The notes beneath the pieces are model-generated. The model saw nothing but the letters and a program-made list of their open reading frames with translations, did not search any database and had not been told where the DNA came from. A DNA stretch of 64,000 nucleotides from Mesorhizobium sp. AR07 (lineage in GTDB: Bacteria; Pseudomonadota; Alphaproteobacteria; Rhizobiales; Rhizobiaceae): positions 4,272,501-4,336,500 of the forward strand of contig NZ_CP080525.1 in NCBI RefSeq assembly GCF_024746815.1, written 5' to 3'. The translations under genes and the position numbers were made by a program. Below, one piece after another: positions 39,160 to 46,358 of the stretch; the stretch's first letter is position 1, and each line of letters opens with the position of its first letter.

Positions 39160-39285
39160 GGGTAATCTCCCCCGGGGGGAGATGTCGCCAAAGGCGACAG
39201 AGGGGGTCGCCGCACATGGAACGCCAACCTCCATCTGCCGCAGGGAGTTGGCGTCCAGTCGAACCGCCCCCCTCTGGCCTGCGAG
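39160..39285. repeat. Intergenic repeat family D, copy at the end of the monooxygenase gene
   Basis: AATCTCCCCCGGGGGGAGAT, then GCGACAGAGGGGGTCGCC, a loop, and CGCCCCCCTCTGGCCTGCGA. It is related to the D units at 55171 and 56468. Confidence 0.65.
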
Positions 39286-39329
39286 CACGAAAACTCAGTC
39301 AAGCGGCAATCAGGCGGAAGCATTGCTTC

Positions 39330-39490
39330 GGTGAAAGGTCGACCCCCACTCCGTCGAGCTTCGCTCGCCACCTCTCCCCCGATCGACGGGGGAGAGGAAA
39401 GGCGCGGGTTCGTCAACCTTGGCGCCCTTCCTCTCCCTCCGGAGGGGGGAGAGGTGGCGCTGCGAGGCAGCGACGGAGTGGGGGACGCCA
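39330..39490. repeat. Intergenic repeat family E, copy 2
   Basis: CCCCCACTCCGTCGAGCTTC and CTCCCCCGATCGACGGGGGAG are followed by CTCCCTCCGGAGGGGGGAG and GCGACGGAGTGGGGGACGCC. The halves are in the reverse order compared with copy 1. Confidence 0.75.
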
Positions 39491-39537
39491 TTCGCCAACG
39501 CGCAGCCGCCGCAAGACAGGCACCCTGCTGAGATCAG

Positions 39538-40770
39538 CTAATCATGCCCGTGCCCAAAATGCCTGGCGGCCACCTCGACATGCGTATGCGAGGCATGCGC
39601 CTCGAAGCGCTCCGTCTCGTTGTGGTCAGGCGCCTCGTTCGGCCACCAGGCGCCGCCGATGGCGATGCCTTCGCAGACCAGCCTCTGGTCGGCGACCAGC
39701 GAGGCACCGACCGCGTCGACGAAGGTGAAGCGGCCCGGGCGCTGGCGGAGCACGGCGACGTCGCCGACGGTGCCGACGGCCAGCGTGCCGAGGTCGGGCC
39801 TTGCGATCGCTTGCGCCGGGTTTTGCGTCGCGGCGCGCAGAACCTCGACCAGCGGCATGCCGAGCGCCAGGAGCTTCGACATGCAGACCAGGATGTCGAA
39901 GGCCGGTCCGTCGACGCAGTAGAGATGCACGTCGCTGCTGATCACGTCGGGCGCCAGCCCTTCTTCGAGCATGGCCCGCGCCACCGCGAAATCGAACGAG
40001 CCCATGCCATGGCCGAGGTCGAAGATGACGCCGCGCTCGCGCGCCAGCCGCATGTCCGGCCGCACCGCGCCCGAGGCGAACACCGGCGCGTTGGGAAACG
40101 GCCGGAAGCAGTGGGTGAGGATATCGCCCTTGCGCAGGCGCGGCAGCACTTCCGAGCGACCGGGCGGCGGCTCGTCAATATGCGCCATCAGCGGCAGCCC
40201 GGCCTGGTCGGCCGCCTCCAGCGCGAGATCAACCGGGGCGATGCCGCTGGTGCCACCGGCGTTGCGGCCGGAGCGAACTTTGACGCCGACGACGACATCG
40301 CGGTGTTCGCGCGCCGCAGCTATCACCTCGCGCGGCTCGCAGAGCCTCAGGTCGCTGCACTCGCCGACCGACACCGTCTGCGAGAAACCGAAGATGCCGG
40401 CAAAGGAAATGTTGACATAGGCCAGGATGCGGACTTTCGAGCGCTCGATGACATGGCGGCGGAAGCCGAGGAAATTGCCGGCGCCGGCACTGCCCGCATC
40501 GATGAAGGTGGTGGTGCCGCTCTTGGCGGCGAGCCGGTCGGCATCGACGCCGAGCGAGGTGCCGCCCCAATAGACGTGGCTGTGCAGGTCGACGAGGCCC
40601 GGCGTGACGATGCAGCCGCCGGCATCGACGATTTGCGCGGCGCGGTCGGCCGGAATGTCGGCATCGACCGCAGCAATGCGGCCATTGGCAATGGCGACAT
40701 CGCGCGGCGCATCGAGCCCGGCGGCCGGATCGATCAGCCGGCCGCCTTTCAGCAGGAGGTCGAATTGCAT
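39538..40770 (-). CDS. Amidohydrolase/deacetylase-family metallohydrolase
   Basis: The protein has 410 residues from the ATG at 40768-40770. A composite metal-dependent hydrolase barrel begins with LLLKGGRLIDPAAGLDAPRD. The metal site has GLVDLHSHVYWGG (HxH), the probable carboxylated Lys in DVVVGVKVRSG, His in GLPLMAHIDEPPPG and DILTHCFRPF, and Asp in ISSDVHLY. This order matches the EF0837-type deacetylases and dihydroorotase relatives. It hydrolyses an amide or cyclic amide. It is 32 bases from the RidA gene and in the same operon, which suggests a path producing enamine or imine intermediates. Confidence 0.88.
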   Translation of the reverse strand: MQFDLLLKGGRLIDPAAGLDAPRDVAIANGRIAAVDADIPADRAAQIVDAGGCIVTPGLVDLHSHVYWGGTSLGVDADRLAAKSGTTTFIDAGSAGAGNFLGFRRHVIERSKVRILAYVNISFAGIFGFSQTVSVGECSDLRLCEPREVIAAAREHRDVVVGVKVRSGRNAGGTSGIAPVDLALEAADQAGLPLMAHIDEPPPGRSEVLPRLRKGDILTHCFRPFPNAPVFASGAVRPDMRLARERGVIFDLGHGMGSFDFAVARAMLEEGLAPDVISSDVHLYCVDGPAFDILVCMSKLLALGMPLVEVLRAATQNPAQAIARPDLGTLAVGTVGDVAVLRQRPGRFTFVDAVGASLVADQRLVCEGIAIGGAWWPNEAPDHNETERFEAHASHTHVEVAARHFGHGHD

Positions 40771-40802
40771 TGGGGTAACCTCCGTTTCGTTGCTTTGCCT
40801 TC

Positions 40803-41168
40803 TCAGATAGGGCGATACGCGACCGCCTCGACTTCGATCTTGATGTCGATCATCAGCCGCGATTCGACCGTGGTGCGGGCCGGCGGGTTTTTCGGAAAGT
40901 GCCTGGCATAGACGGCGTTGAAGGCGCCGAAATCGCGCGCGTCTTCCAGCCAGACCGTGGTCTTGACGACATCGTCCAGGGTGCAGCCGGCCAGCGCCAA
41001 TGCGGCCTTCACATTGGCGAGCACCTGCTCGGTCTGCTCCGTTATGCCGCCCTTGATCACGATGCCGTCGCTGCCGACCGGCACCTGGCCCGAGACATAG
41101 ACGAAATCGCCGGCCCGCACCGCCGGCGACAGCGGCACATGGGACGTTCCAAAACACTGCTTCGGCAA
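40803..41168 (-). CDS. RidA-family enamine/imine deaminase, TTG start
   Basis: The protein has 121 residues. GGAGGT lies seven bases before a TTG at 41168, and no ATG or GTG fits better, so I take TTG as the start (first residues PKQCFGTSHVPLSPAVRAGD). The family signature is DFVYVSGQVPVGSDG, then TEQVLANVKAALALAGC and RTTVESRLMIDIKIEVEAVA. The conserved Arg98 and Glu114 that activate water are present. Such proteins hydrolyse reactive enamines/imines to carbonyl and ammonia, or act in specific catabolic steps. It is encoded just upstream of the amidohydrolase. Confidence 0.85.
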   Translation of the reverse strand: MPKQCFGTSHVPLSPAVRAGDFVYVSGQVPVGSDGIVIKGGITEQTEQVLANVKAALALAGCTLDDVVKTTVWLEDARDFGAFNAVYARHFPKNPPARTTVESRLMIDIKIEVEAVAYRPI

Positions 41169-41264
41169 GGGATGACCTCCTCTGATGACGGATGGGACGC
41201 CATGGCGACGCCCGCTTCGATCGACATTTACCGCGATCGGGGCGCTCCTCATAGGGGCCTTGTT

Positions 41265-41298
41265 GGAAAGCAACATTCTTAGGAATTCATGTTGCTTT
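41265..41298. promoter_or_regulatory. Perfect inverted repeat, candidate RpiR operator
   Basis: AAAGCAACAT (41267-41276) and ATGTTGCTTT (41289-41298) are exact inverse complements with a 12-base spacer, between the RidA (minus) and SnoaL-like (plus) genes. The left arm extended to GGAAAGCAACAT equals, inverted, the 12-mer at 36049-36060 by the RpiR gene. Confidence 0.6.
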
Positions 41299-41375
41299 AT
41301 GACAGAAGCGCTTGCATCGTGCGCGCCGTCGCTCGGCGACGCACGGACGCATTTTCCAGACCGGGAGAGCCAGAA

Positions 41376-41861
41376 ATGACCTACGACAAGAACCCGTTTC
41401 CGGCCGGCGATGCCGATCGCCACGCGCTCTGGGAAATGCTGGTGCGGCGCGACATCGACGCCTTCATCGGCCAGGACTGGCCGATGGTCGAGAATGATTT
41501 CGTCGCCGACAGCTTCTTCGGCATGCATGCGCATTTCCTCCACAACGCCGACGCCTGGCGGCTGCAGTTCCCGCGGCTGGACATCTATCGCGACGAATGG
41601 CTGCGCCAGGCCAAGGAGACCGCGGCGACGAAATTCGCCGAGCCGCTGCGCGAGGCGCTGTTTCGCGTCACCAACATGCGCGACATCGATGTCGACGGCG
41701 ACCGCGCCGTGCTGCACAAGAAGTTCGACGGCACCATTGCCAAGGCGGACGGCAGCGTCGACCGGCTGAAATGGCAGACGCTGTATTTCTGCAGGAAGGT
41801 CGGCGGCAGCTGGAAGATCGCCGGCTTCGTCGGCTACATGCCGCACCCGCTCGGAAGCTGA
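41376..41861 (+). CDS. SnoaL/NTF2-like protein
   Basis: The protein has 161 residues from the ATG at 41376 (GGGAGAG upstream). It begins YDKNPFPAGDADRHALWEML, has RRDIDAFIGQDWPMVENDF and FFGMHAHFLHNADAW, and ends LYFCRKVGGSWKIAGFVGYM, the curved sheet of the NTF2-like fold. It has no signal peptide. Proteins of this fold act as small hydrolases, isomerases or dehydratases, or bind ligands; the pocket residues do not reveal which. It is divergent from RidA and shares the inverted repeat, so it probably belongs to the same pathway as the monooxygenase with its own NTF2 domain. Confidence 0.8.
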   Translation: MTYDKNPFPAGDADRHALWEMLVRRDIDAFIGQDWPMVENDFVADSFFGMHAHFLHNADAWRLQFPRLDIYRDEWLRQAKETAATKFAEPLREALFRVTNMRDIDVDGDRAVLHKKFDGTIAKADGSVDRLKWQTLYFCRKVGGSWKIAGFVGYMPHPLGS

Positions 41862-41862
41862 C

Positions 41863-41906
41863 GCATGTCGCTCAAAAGTGGCCCCGGTTTTGAGACACCG
41901 ATATGC
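41863..41906. repeat. Intergenic palindromic repeat family C, diverged copy
   Basis: GCATGTCGCTCAAAAGTGG and CGGTTTTGAGACACCGATAT are diverged inverted arms. A better copy is at 48189-48237. Confidence 0.7.
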
Positions 41907-41950
41907 TTGGAAAGAGACGGTTTTCCGTCCGGAATTGCGTCAAGCAATGA

Positions 41951-42586
41951 TCAATAGAGGGTGATGAGGGCCGGGAACAGCAGGCCGGTCGCCCTGAAAT
42001 GCTCGATCAGTTCGATGATCGGGAAGACGGCCAGGAAATAGAGCCCGTCGAAAAATGTGCGCTTGAGCGCCCGCGTCGAGAACTGCTGCTCGTCCTGGTC
42101 ATGGTACAGCAGGGGATTGGGCCAGAACCGCGGCGTGCTCTTGATATAGGCAAGGTAGGCCGGGCCAAACTTGCCGAGCAGGAATTCGGCTTCCTTGCGC
42201 GCCGTCACGCGAAAGATGAAAAAGCTGGCAACGCCCAGCGCCATGGCCGCCAGCACGGAACCGTAGATCAATCCGATCCCCACCGCCCCGACCGTCGAGA
42301 AGAAGTAGAGCGGGTTCTGGGTTGTCGAAAACGGCCCGGTCGAGACCAGTTCCTCGTTCTTCTTGCCGCCGACATAGAGGATGCTCCAGAGCCGTCCGAC
42401 GACACAGACGACCACCAGGCAGAAGCCGAGGAATTCGAGCGTGTCGTGCCCCTGCGAGCCCTCGCTGAGCGCCGGTTTGGCGAGAAACAGAAGCAGCACC
42501 GCGAGCACCGCCGCAACCCGCACGAAGATCAGCCGCTTGCGCTGCTCGAACGCCCGTGAAACCGGTTTCAGGTAGGCATAGCTCAT
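41951..42586 (-). CDS. Isoprenylcysteine carboxyl methyltransferase-family membrane protein
   Basis: The protein has 211 residues with about five hydrophobic segments. The family signature is STGPFSTTQNPLYFFSTVGA followed by RVTARKEAEFLLGKFGPAYL and AYIKSTPRFWPN, the S-adenosylmethionine-binding C-terminal part of ICMT/PEMT-like enzymes. Bacterial members methylate various lipids or small molecules and most are uncharacterised. A C-terminal extension with YHDQDEQQFSTRALKRTFFD and a further membrane segment is less common. It stands alone, convergent with the SnoaL-like gene. Confidence 0.85.
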   Translation of the reverse strand: MSYAYLKPVSRAFEQRKRLIFVRVAAVLAVLLLFLAKPALSEGSQGHDTLEFLGFCLVVVCVVGRLWSILYVGGKKNEELVSTGPFSTTQNPLYFFSTVGAVGIGLIYGSVLAAMALGVASFFIFRVTARKEAEFLLGKFGPAYLAYIKSTPRFWPNPLLYHDQDEQQFSTRALKRTFFDGLYFLAVFPIIELIEHFRATGLLFPALITLY

Positions 42587-42731
42587 CGTGTTTCCTGGTG
42601 CGCTGGCAAGCGGGTGTTTGGCAAGCCCGGGGGCACTGGGTCACCACATTGATGGCGGATGCAAGGCGCCGACCTTCTATCAGCGCACCGCGAGGCGTTC
42701 GTAAAGGCTTTTCGCGCGGACCGCACGCATT

Positions 42732-42747
42732 CTTACGAAATTGTAAG
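42732..42747. promoter_or_regulatory. Candidate response-regulator box CTTAC-N6-GTAAG
   Basis: CTTACGAAATTGTAAG is a short inverted repeat 117 bases before the exported-protein gene that begins the block ending in a two-component system. OmpR-family regulators often bind boxes of this kind. The 277-base gap 42587-42863 holds nothing else I recognise. Confidence 0.4.
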
Positions 42748-42863
42748 CAGCCGGACAGGCGAGCGTGAACTCCGCTGCCTACGGTGCGAACGCCGGCTCG
42801 GCATTTCCGGGGCCGGATTCAATCGAGCCAACCGGCTATCGGCACCAATCAGGGAAGTATCTC

Positions 42864-43121
42864 ATGAGAAAATTTGCGCTTGCCATCGCACTGGGCACGT
42901 TTGCCGTTTCCAGTCCGGTCTCCTCTGTTTTCGCGGCCACGGCGCCTTGCGAGGAGACCCTGAAAACCCTTCGCGCGGCGGAGGCCGCGGCCACGCTCAG
43001 CGCCGCCGACAAGACCAAGGTCTCGGACCTGGAGACCAAGGGCATCGAGCGCTGCAATGCCGACGACGACAAGCGCGCCGACGACTTCTTCGCTCAGGCG
43101 ATGAAGATCATGGGCAAATAG
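42864..43121 (+). CDS. Small exported protein of unknown function
   Basis: The protein has 85 residues with CAGGGAAG before the ATG. The signal peptide is RKFALAIALGTFAVSSPVSS with cleavage near VFA/ATAPC. The mature part is a short helical, charged sequence: CEETLKTLRAAEAAATLSAA, KTKVSDLETKGIERCNADDD, FFAQAMKIMGK. Two cysteines could form a disulfide in the periplasm. I do not recognise the family. It precedes the COG4705 membrane gene by 32 bases and probably shares its transcript, and may be its periplasmic partner. Confidence 0.8.
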   Translation: MRKFALAIALGTFAVSSPVSSVFAATAPCEETLKTLRAAEAAATLSAADKTKVSDLETKGIERCNADDDKRADDFFAQAMKIMGK

Positions 43122-43153
43122 GTCCCCGAATCACCAGCCTCAGGACGCCTGCC

Positions 43154-43951
43154 ATGCTCTCTCCCAATACGAATGAAACCGCCGGACCGGACCAAAACAG
43201 GGTCCCGGACGTCACCATCGATTTCTGGCTGATCAAGCTGATGGCCGTGACGATGGGCGAAACGGCGGCCGACTATCTCGCCGTCAACCTCGGATTGGGG
43301 CTGACCGTGACATCGCTGATCATGACCGGCGTCCTGATCGTCGCCCTTGTCCTGCAGTTCGCCCAGAAACGTTACGTCCCCTGGGCCTACTGGCTGGCGG
43401 TGGTGCTGATCAGCGTTGTCGGCACACTGGTGACGGACAACCTCGTCGACAATTTCGGCGTGCGCCTGCAGACCACGACCATTGCTTTCTCCGTCGTGCT
43501 CGCCGCGACATTCTCTGTCTGGTACGCCAGCGAAAGAACGCTGTCGATCCACACCATCTTCACCACCAGGCGCGAAATCTTCTACTGGCTGGCGATCCTC
43601 TTCACCTTCTCGCTCGGCACCGCCGCCGGCGACCTGGTCGCCGAGACTTTCGACATGGGTTATCTCACCACCGGCCTGCTGTTCGGCGGCGTGATCGCGC
43701 TCATTACGCTGGCCTACTACCTGCTGCGTCTCGACGGCATCCTGGCCTTCTGGCTCGCCTATATCCTGACGCGGCCGCTTGGCGCCTCGTTCGGCGACCT
43801 GTTGTCGCAGCCGGTCGAATATGGCGGCCTCGGTTTCGGCACCACCTTCACCAGCTTGATCTTCCTTGGCTGCATCGTTGCCCTCGTTCTCTACATGACG
43901 CTGAAGAGAACAGCCGACGAGGCTGGCGAGATCCTTGTGGAATCGGACTGA
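43154..43951 (+). CDS. COG4705-type multi-pass membrane protein
   Basis: The protein has 265 residues with about eight transmembrane segments. It contains three related short motifs: KLMAVTMGETAADYLAV, FSLGTAAGDLVAETFDMGY and LTRPLGASFGDLLSQPVEYG. This internal repetition is typical of COG4705 membrane-anchored proteins, whose function is unknown. The gene sits between a small exported protein and a two-component system. In many proteobacteria a COG4705 gene accompanies a similar regulator pair, so it may be a transporter or stress-related target of that system. Confidence 0.82.
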   Translation: MLSPNTNETAGPDQNRVPDVTIDFWLIKLMAVTMGETAADYLAVNLGLGLTVTSLIMTGVLIVALVLQFAQKRYVPWAYWLAVVLISVVGTLVTDNLVDNFGVRLQTTTIAFSVVLAATFSVWYASERTLSIHTIFTTRREIFYWLAILFTFSLGTAAGDLVAETFDMGYLTTGLLFGGVIALITLAYYLLRLDGILAFWLAYILTRPLGASFGDLLSQPVEYGGLGFGTTFTSLIFLGCIVALVLYMTLKRTADEAGEILVESD

Positions 43952-43968
43952 ACAGGCGCCTCGTCATG

Positions 43969-44020
43969 GGGCGCGGCAAGGAGCGAAGCGACGCAGCGCA
44001 GACCCTGGGAGGGCGAAGGT
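43969..44020. repeat. Half of repeat family G
   Basis: CAAGGAGCGAAGCGACG followed by CAGACCCTGGGAGGGCG resembles the loop and right arm of the G unit at 7046-7100. Confidence 0.45.
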
Positions 44021-44116
44021 CGGGCGGCCCCGGATGCCCCCGGTTCATGACCTCCTAGGAACAGACTCGTACCGGTGCTAGCCTGTCGCCGATCTCGGCA
44101 ACGGACCGGACCTGCC

Positions 44117-44794
44117 ATGCGACTTCTTCTTGTCGAGGACGACCACAAGACGGCTGACTACATCGTCAAGGGATTGACCGAGGCAGGCCATGTCTGCGAC
44201 CTCCTGCGCGACGGGCACGACGCGCTTTTCGCGGCGACCAGCGGCAGCTATGACGTGATCGTGGCCGATCGCATGATCCCGGGCCTCGACGGCCTGTCGC
44301 TGATCAAGGCGGTCCGCGCCGCCGGGGTGCGAACGCCGGCCATCTTTCTTACCTCCGTCGGCGGTGTCGACGACCGCGTCGAGGGACTTGAGGCCGGCGG
44401 CGACGACTATCTGGTCAAGCCCTTCGCCTTTTCCGAACTTCTCGCCCGCATCAACGCGCTTGGCCGCCGGCCGGCCGCGCAGGAGCAGAAGACTGTTCTG
44501 CGGGTTGCCGATCTCGAAATGGACCTGATCATGCGGCGCGTCACCCGGCAGGGCCAGACGATCGACCTGCAGCCGAGGGAGTTCAGCCTGCTGGAAGTGC
44601 TGATGCGCGGCGAAGGCCGCGTCATCACCCGCACCATGCTTTTGGAGCGCGTCTGGGACTTTCATTTCGATCCCAGGACCAGCGTCGTCGAAACCCACAT
44701 CAGCCGGCTGCGGGCCAAGATCGACAAACCGTTCGAAGTCCAGCTCATCCATACGGTCCGCAACACAGGCTACAGCCTGCACACTCCGACATGA
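44117..44794 (+). CDS. OmpR-family response regulator
   Basis: The protein has 225 residues from the ATG at 44117; an upstream start at 44075 adds an unlikely N-terminus. The receiver has MRLLLVEDDHKTADYIVKGL, phosphoacceptor Asp51 in VIVADRMIPGLDG, Ser80 and Lys101 in DYLVKPFAFSELL. The winged helix has IDLQPREFSLLEVLMRGEGR, VWDFHFDPRTSVVETHISRL and IHTVRNTGYSLH, as in CusR/QseB-like regulators. It overlaps the following kinase start in ATGA. The box CTTAC-N6-GTAAG at 42732 is a candidate target. Confidence 0.94.
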   Translation: MRLLLVEDDHKTADYIVKGLTEAGHVCDLLRDGHDALFAATSGSYDVIVADRMIPGLDGLSLIKAVRAAGVRTPAIFLTSVGGVDDRVEGLEAGGDDYLVKPFAFSELLARINALGRRPAAQEQKTVLRVADLEMDLIMRRVTRQGQTIDLQPREFSLLEVLMRGEGRVITRTMLLERVWDFHFDPRTSVVETHISRLRAKIDKPFEVQLIHTVRNTGYSLHTPT

Positions 44795-46155
44795 CCGGAA
44801 CATGGTCCCGCCTGCTGCGCAGCACGCCGTTCCGGCTTGCCTTGACGTTCGCCTTCCTGTTCATGCTGGCCTTCGTGCTGTCGGGCGCCATCGTCTATCA
44901 GATGATGAGCGCCAATCTTGCCGAGAGGCTCGACGAAACCATCAAGGAAACCTACTCGGTCGTGACGGCGACCTATGCCGAGAGCGATATCGAGGACCTG
45001 GTCGCCACGGTCGAGAGCCATGCAAAGCTCAGCACGAAGAAGAAACAGCTGTTTTCGCTGACCGACGCGGCCGGAAATCGTCTGGCCGGCAACTTCACCG
45101 CGGCAGGACTTCCCGACGGCTTCTCGGTGTTCGACGCGGTATTGCCCGGCGTGCCGCCGGACACCGAGTACCGGGCCTATTCCGGCTCGATCGGCGGCAA
45201 CAATCTGACGGTCGCTTTCAGCCTTTCCGAAACGGAGGAGCTGGAAAGGGTGGCGATGATCAGCTTCGGCTGGGCAACCCTGATCATCACCGGGCTGGCG
45301 GTCGCCGGCGGCGCCCTGCTTGCCTCGCGCGTCCAGCGCCGTCTCGACGGCATCGCCGCCACCATGGTGGATGTCTCGCATGGACGGCTGGATACGCGCA
45401 TTCCGCTGACCGGTCAGGACGACGACATCGACGTCGTCTCCAGCCAGGTCAATGCCGCGCTCGATCGCCTGTCGGCGCTGGTCGAAGGCATGAAACAGGT
45501 CAGCGCCAACATCGCCCACGACCTGAAGACGCCGCTCAACCGGCTGCAGATGATCCTCGACATGGCGTCGGAAAAGAACCTCGCTGGCCTCCAGGTCGCC
45601 GGCGAACTGGCGGAAGCGCATGCCGAGAGCCTGCAGATCAACGAGACCTTCGATGCGCTTCTGCGCATCGCCCAGATCGAGGCCGGGGCGCGCAAGGCGC
45701 GGTTCACCGATGTCGATCTCTGCGAGGTGCTGAAGACCATCGCGGAAATCTATACAGATGTGGCCGAGGACGACGGCAAGGTGCTGTCGTCGACGCAACT
45801 GCACGAAACGGCGGACCGGATCCACGGCGACCGCGAGCTGCTGACGCAGATGTTCGCCAATCTGGTGGAGAATGCGCTGCGCCATTGCCCGCCTGGCACG
45901 ACGATAAAGCTATCGGTGACGCGCCAGGGCGAACGCATTGTCGCCGGCGTCGCCGACAACGGCCCCGGCATTCCCATGGACGAGCGGGAGCGGGTGTTTC
46001 AGCGGCTCTACCGGCTGGACCACAGCCGGTCGACGCCGGGCAACGGTCTCGGCCTCAGCCTCATCAAGGCCATCGCCGATCTGCACGGAGCCTCGATCGC
46101 CCTAGACGACTGTCAGCCGGGGCTTGCCGTGGTGGTGAGTTTTCCCCTCGCATAG
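44791..46155 (+). CDS. Sensor histidine kinase with HAMP domain
   Basis: The protein has 454 residues. The first transmembrane segment is about 15-38 (LALTFAFLFMLAFVLSGAIV) and the second about 152-173. They enclose a sensor of about 115 residues without a recognised ligand motif. HAMP is followed by the phosphorylation box VSANIAHDLKTPLNRLQMIL with His243. The ATPase part has LVENALRHCPPG, GVADNGPGIP and NGLGLSLIKAIADLHGA. The ATGA overlap (44791-44794) marks it as the partner of the preceding regulator. The layout resembles QseC/CusS-type kinases. Confidence 0.93.
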   Translation: MTGTWSRLLRSTPFRLALTFAFLFMLAFVLSGAIVYQMMSANLAERLDETIKETYSVVTATYAESDIEDLVATVESHAKLSTKKKQLFSLTDAAGNRLAGNFTAAGLPDGFSVFDAVLPGVPPDTEYRAYSGSIGGNNLTVAFSLSETEELERVAMISFGWATLIITGLAVAGGALLASRVQRRLDGIAATMVDVSHGRLDTRIPLTGQDDDIDVVSSQVNAALDRLSALVEGMKQVSANIAHDLKTPLNRLQMILDMASEKNLAGLQVAGELAEAHAESLQINETFDALLRIAQIEAGARKARFTDVDLCEVLKTIAEIYTDVAEDDGKVLSSTQLHETADRIHGDRELLTQMFANLVENALRHCPPGTTIKLSVTRQGERIVAGVADNGPGIPMDERERVFQRLYRLDHSRSTPGNGLGLSLIKAIADLHGASIALDDCQPGLAVVVSFPLA

Positions 46156-46180
46156 GGTTAGCCGGCAAAATGCCGGGATG

Positions 46181-46358
46181 ATGGCCGATCTCCACTTCAG
46201 GGCTGGCTATCGGATATGGATTTTTGCGAAGATGGACCCCCACCCTAACCCTCCCCACAAGGGGGAGGGAACGCTGCCGCGCTCTTCATCTTGGGCGTCG
46301 AGACATCGACAGTTTGCCGAGATCAGCGCCTACGGAAGTCTCCCTCCCCCTTTGTGGG
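46181..46358. repeat. Fused D-like/B repeat mosaic, interrupted by IS481
   Basis: GGCTGGCTATCGGATATGGA is followed by CCCCCACCCTAACCCTCCCC and ACAAGGGGGAGGGAACGCTG. After a loop comes the inverted arm CTCCCTCCCCCTTTGTGGG, which stops at the IS481 end. The same order is seen at 7160-7260. Confidence 0.8.

Noticed and set aside
40803..41846. A 347-residue minus-strand ORF containing RidA
   Set aside because: Only the C-terminal 121 residues resemble a protein family. The rest is antisense to the SnoaL-like gene. The TTG at 41168 with GGAGGT marks the true start.
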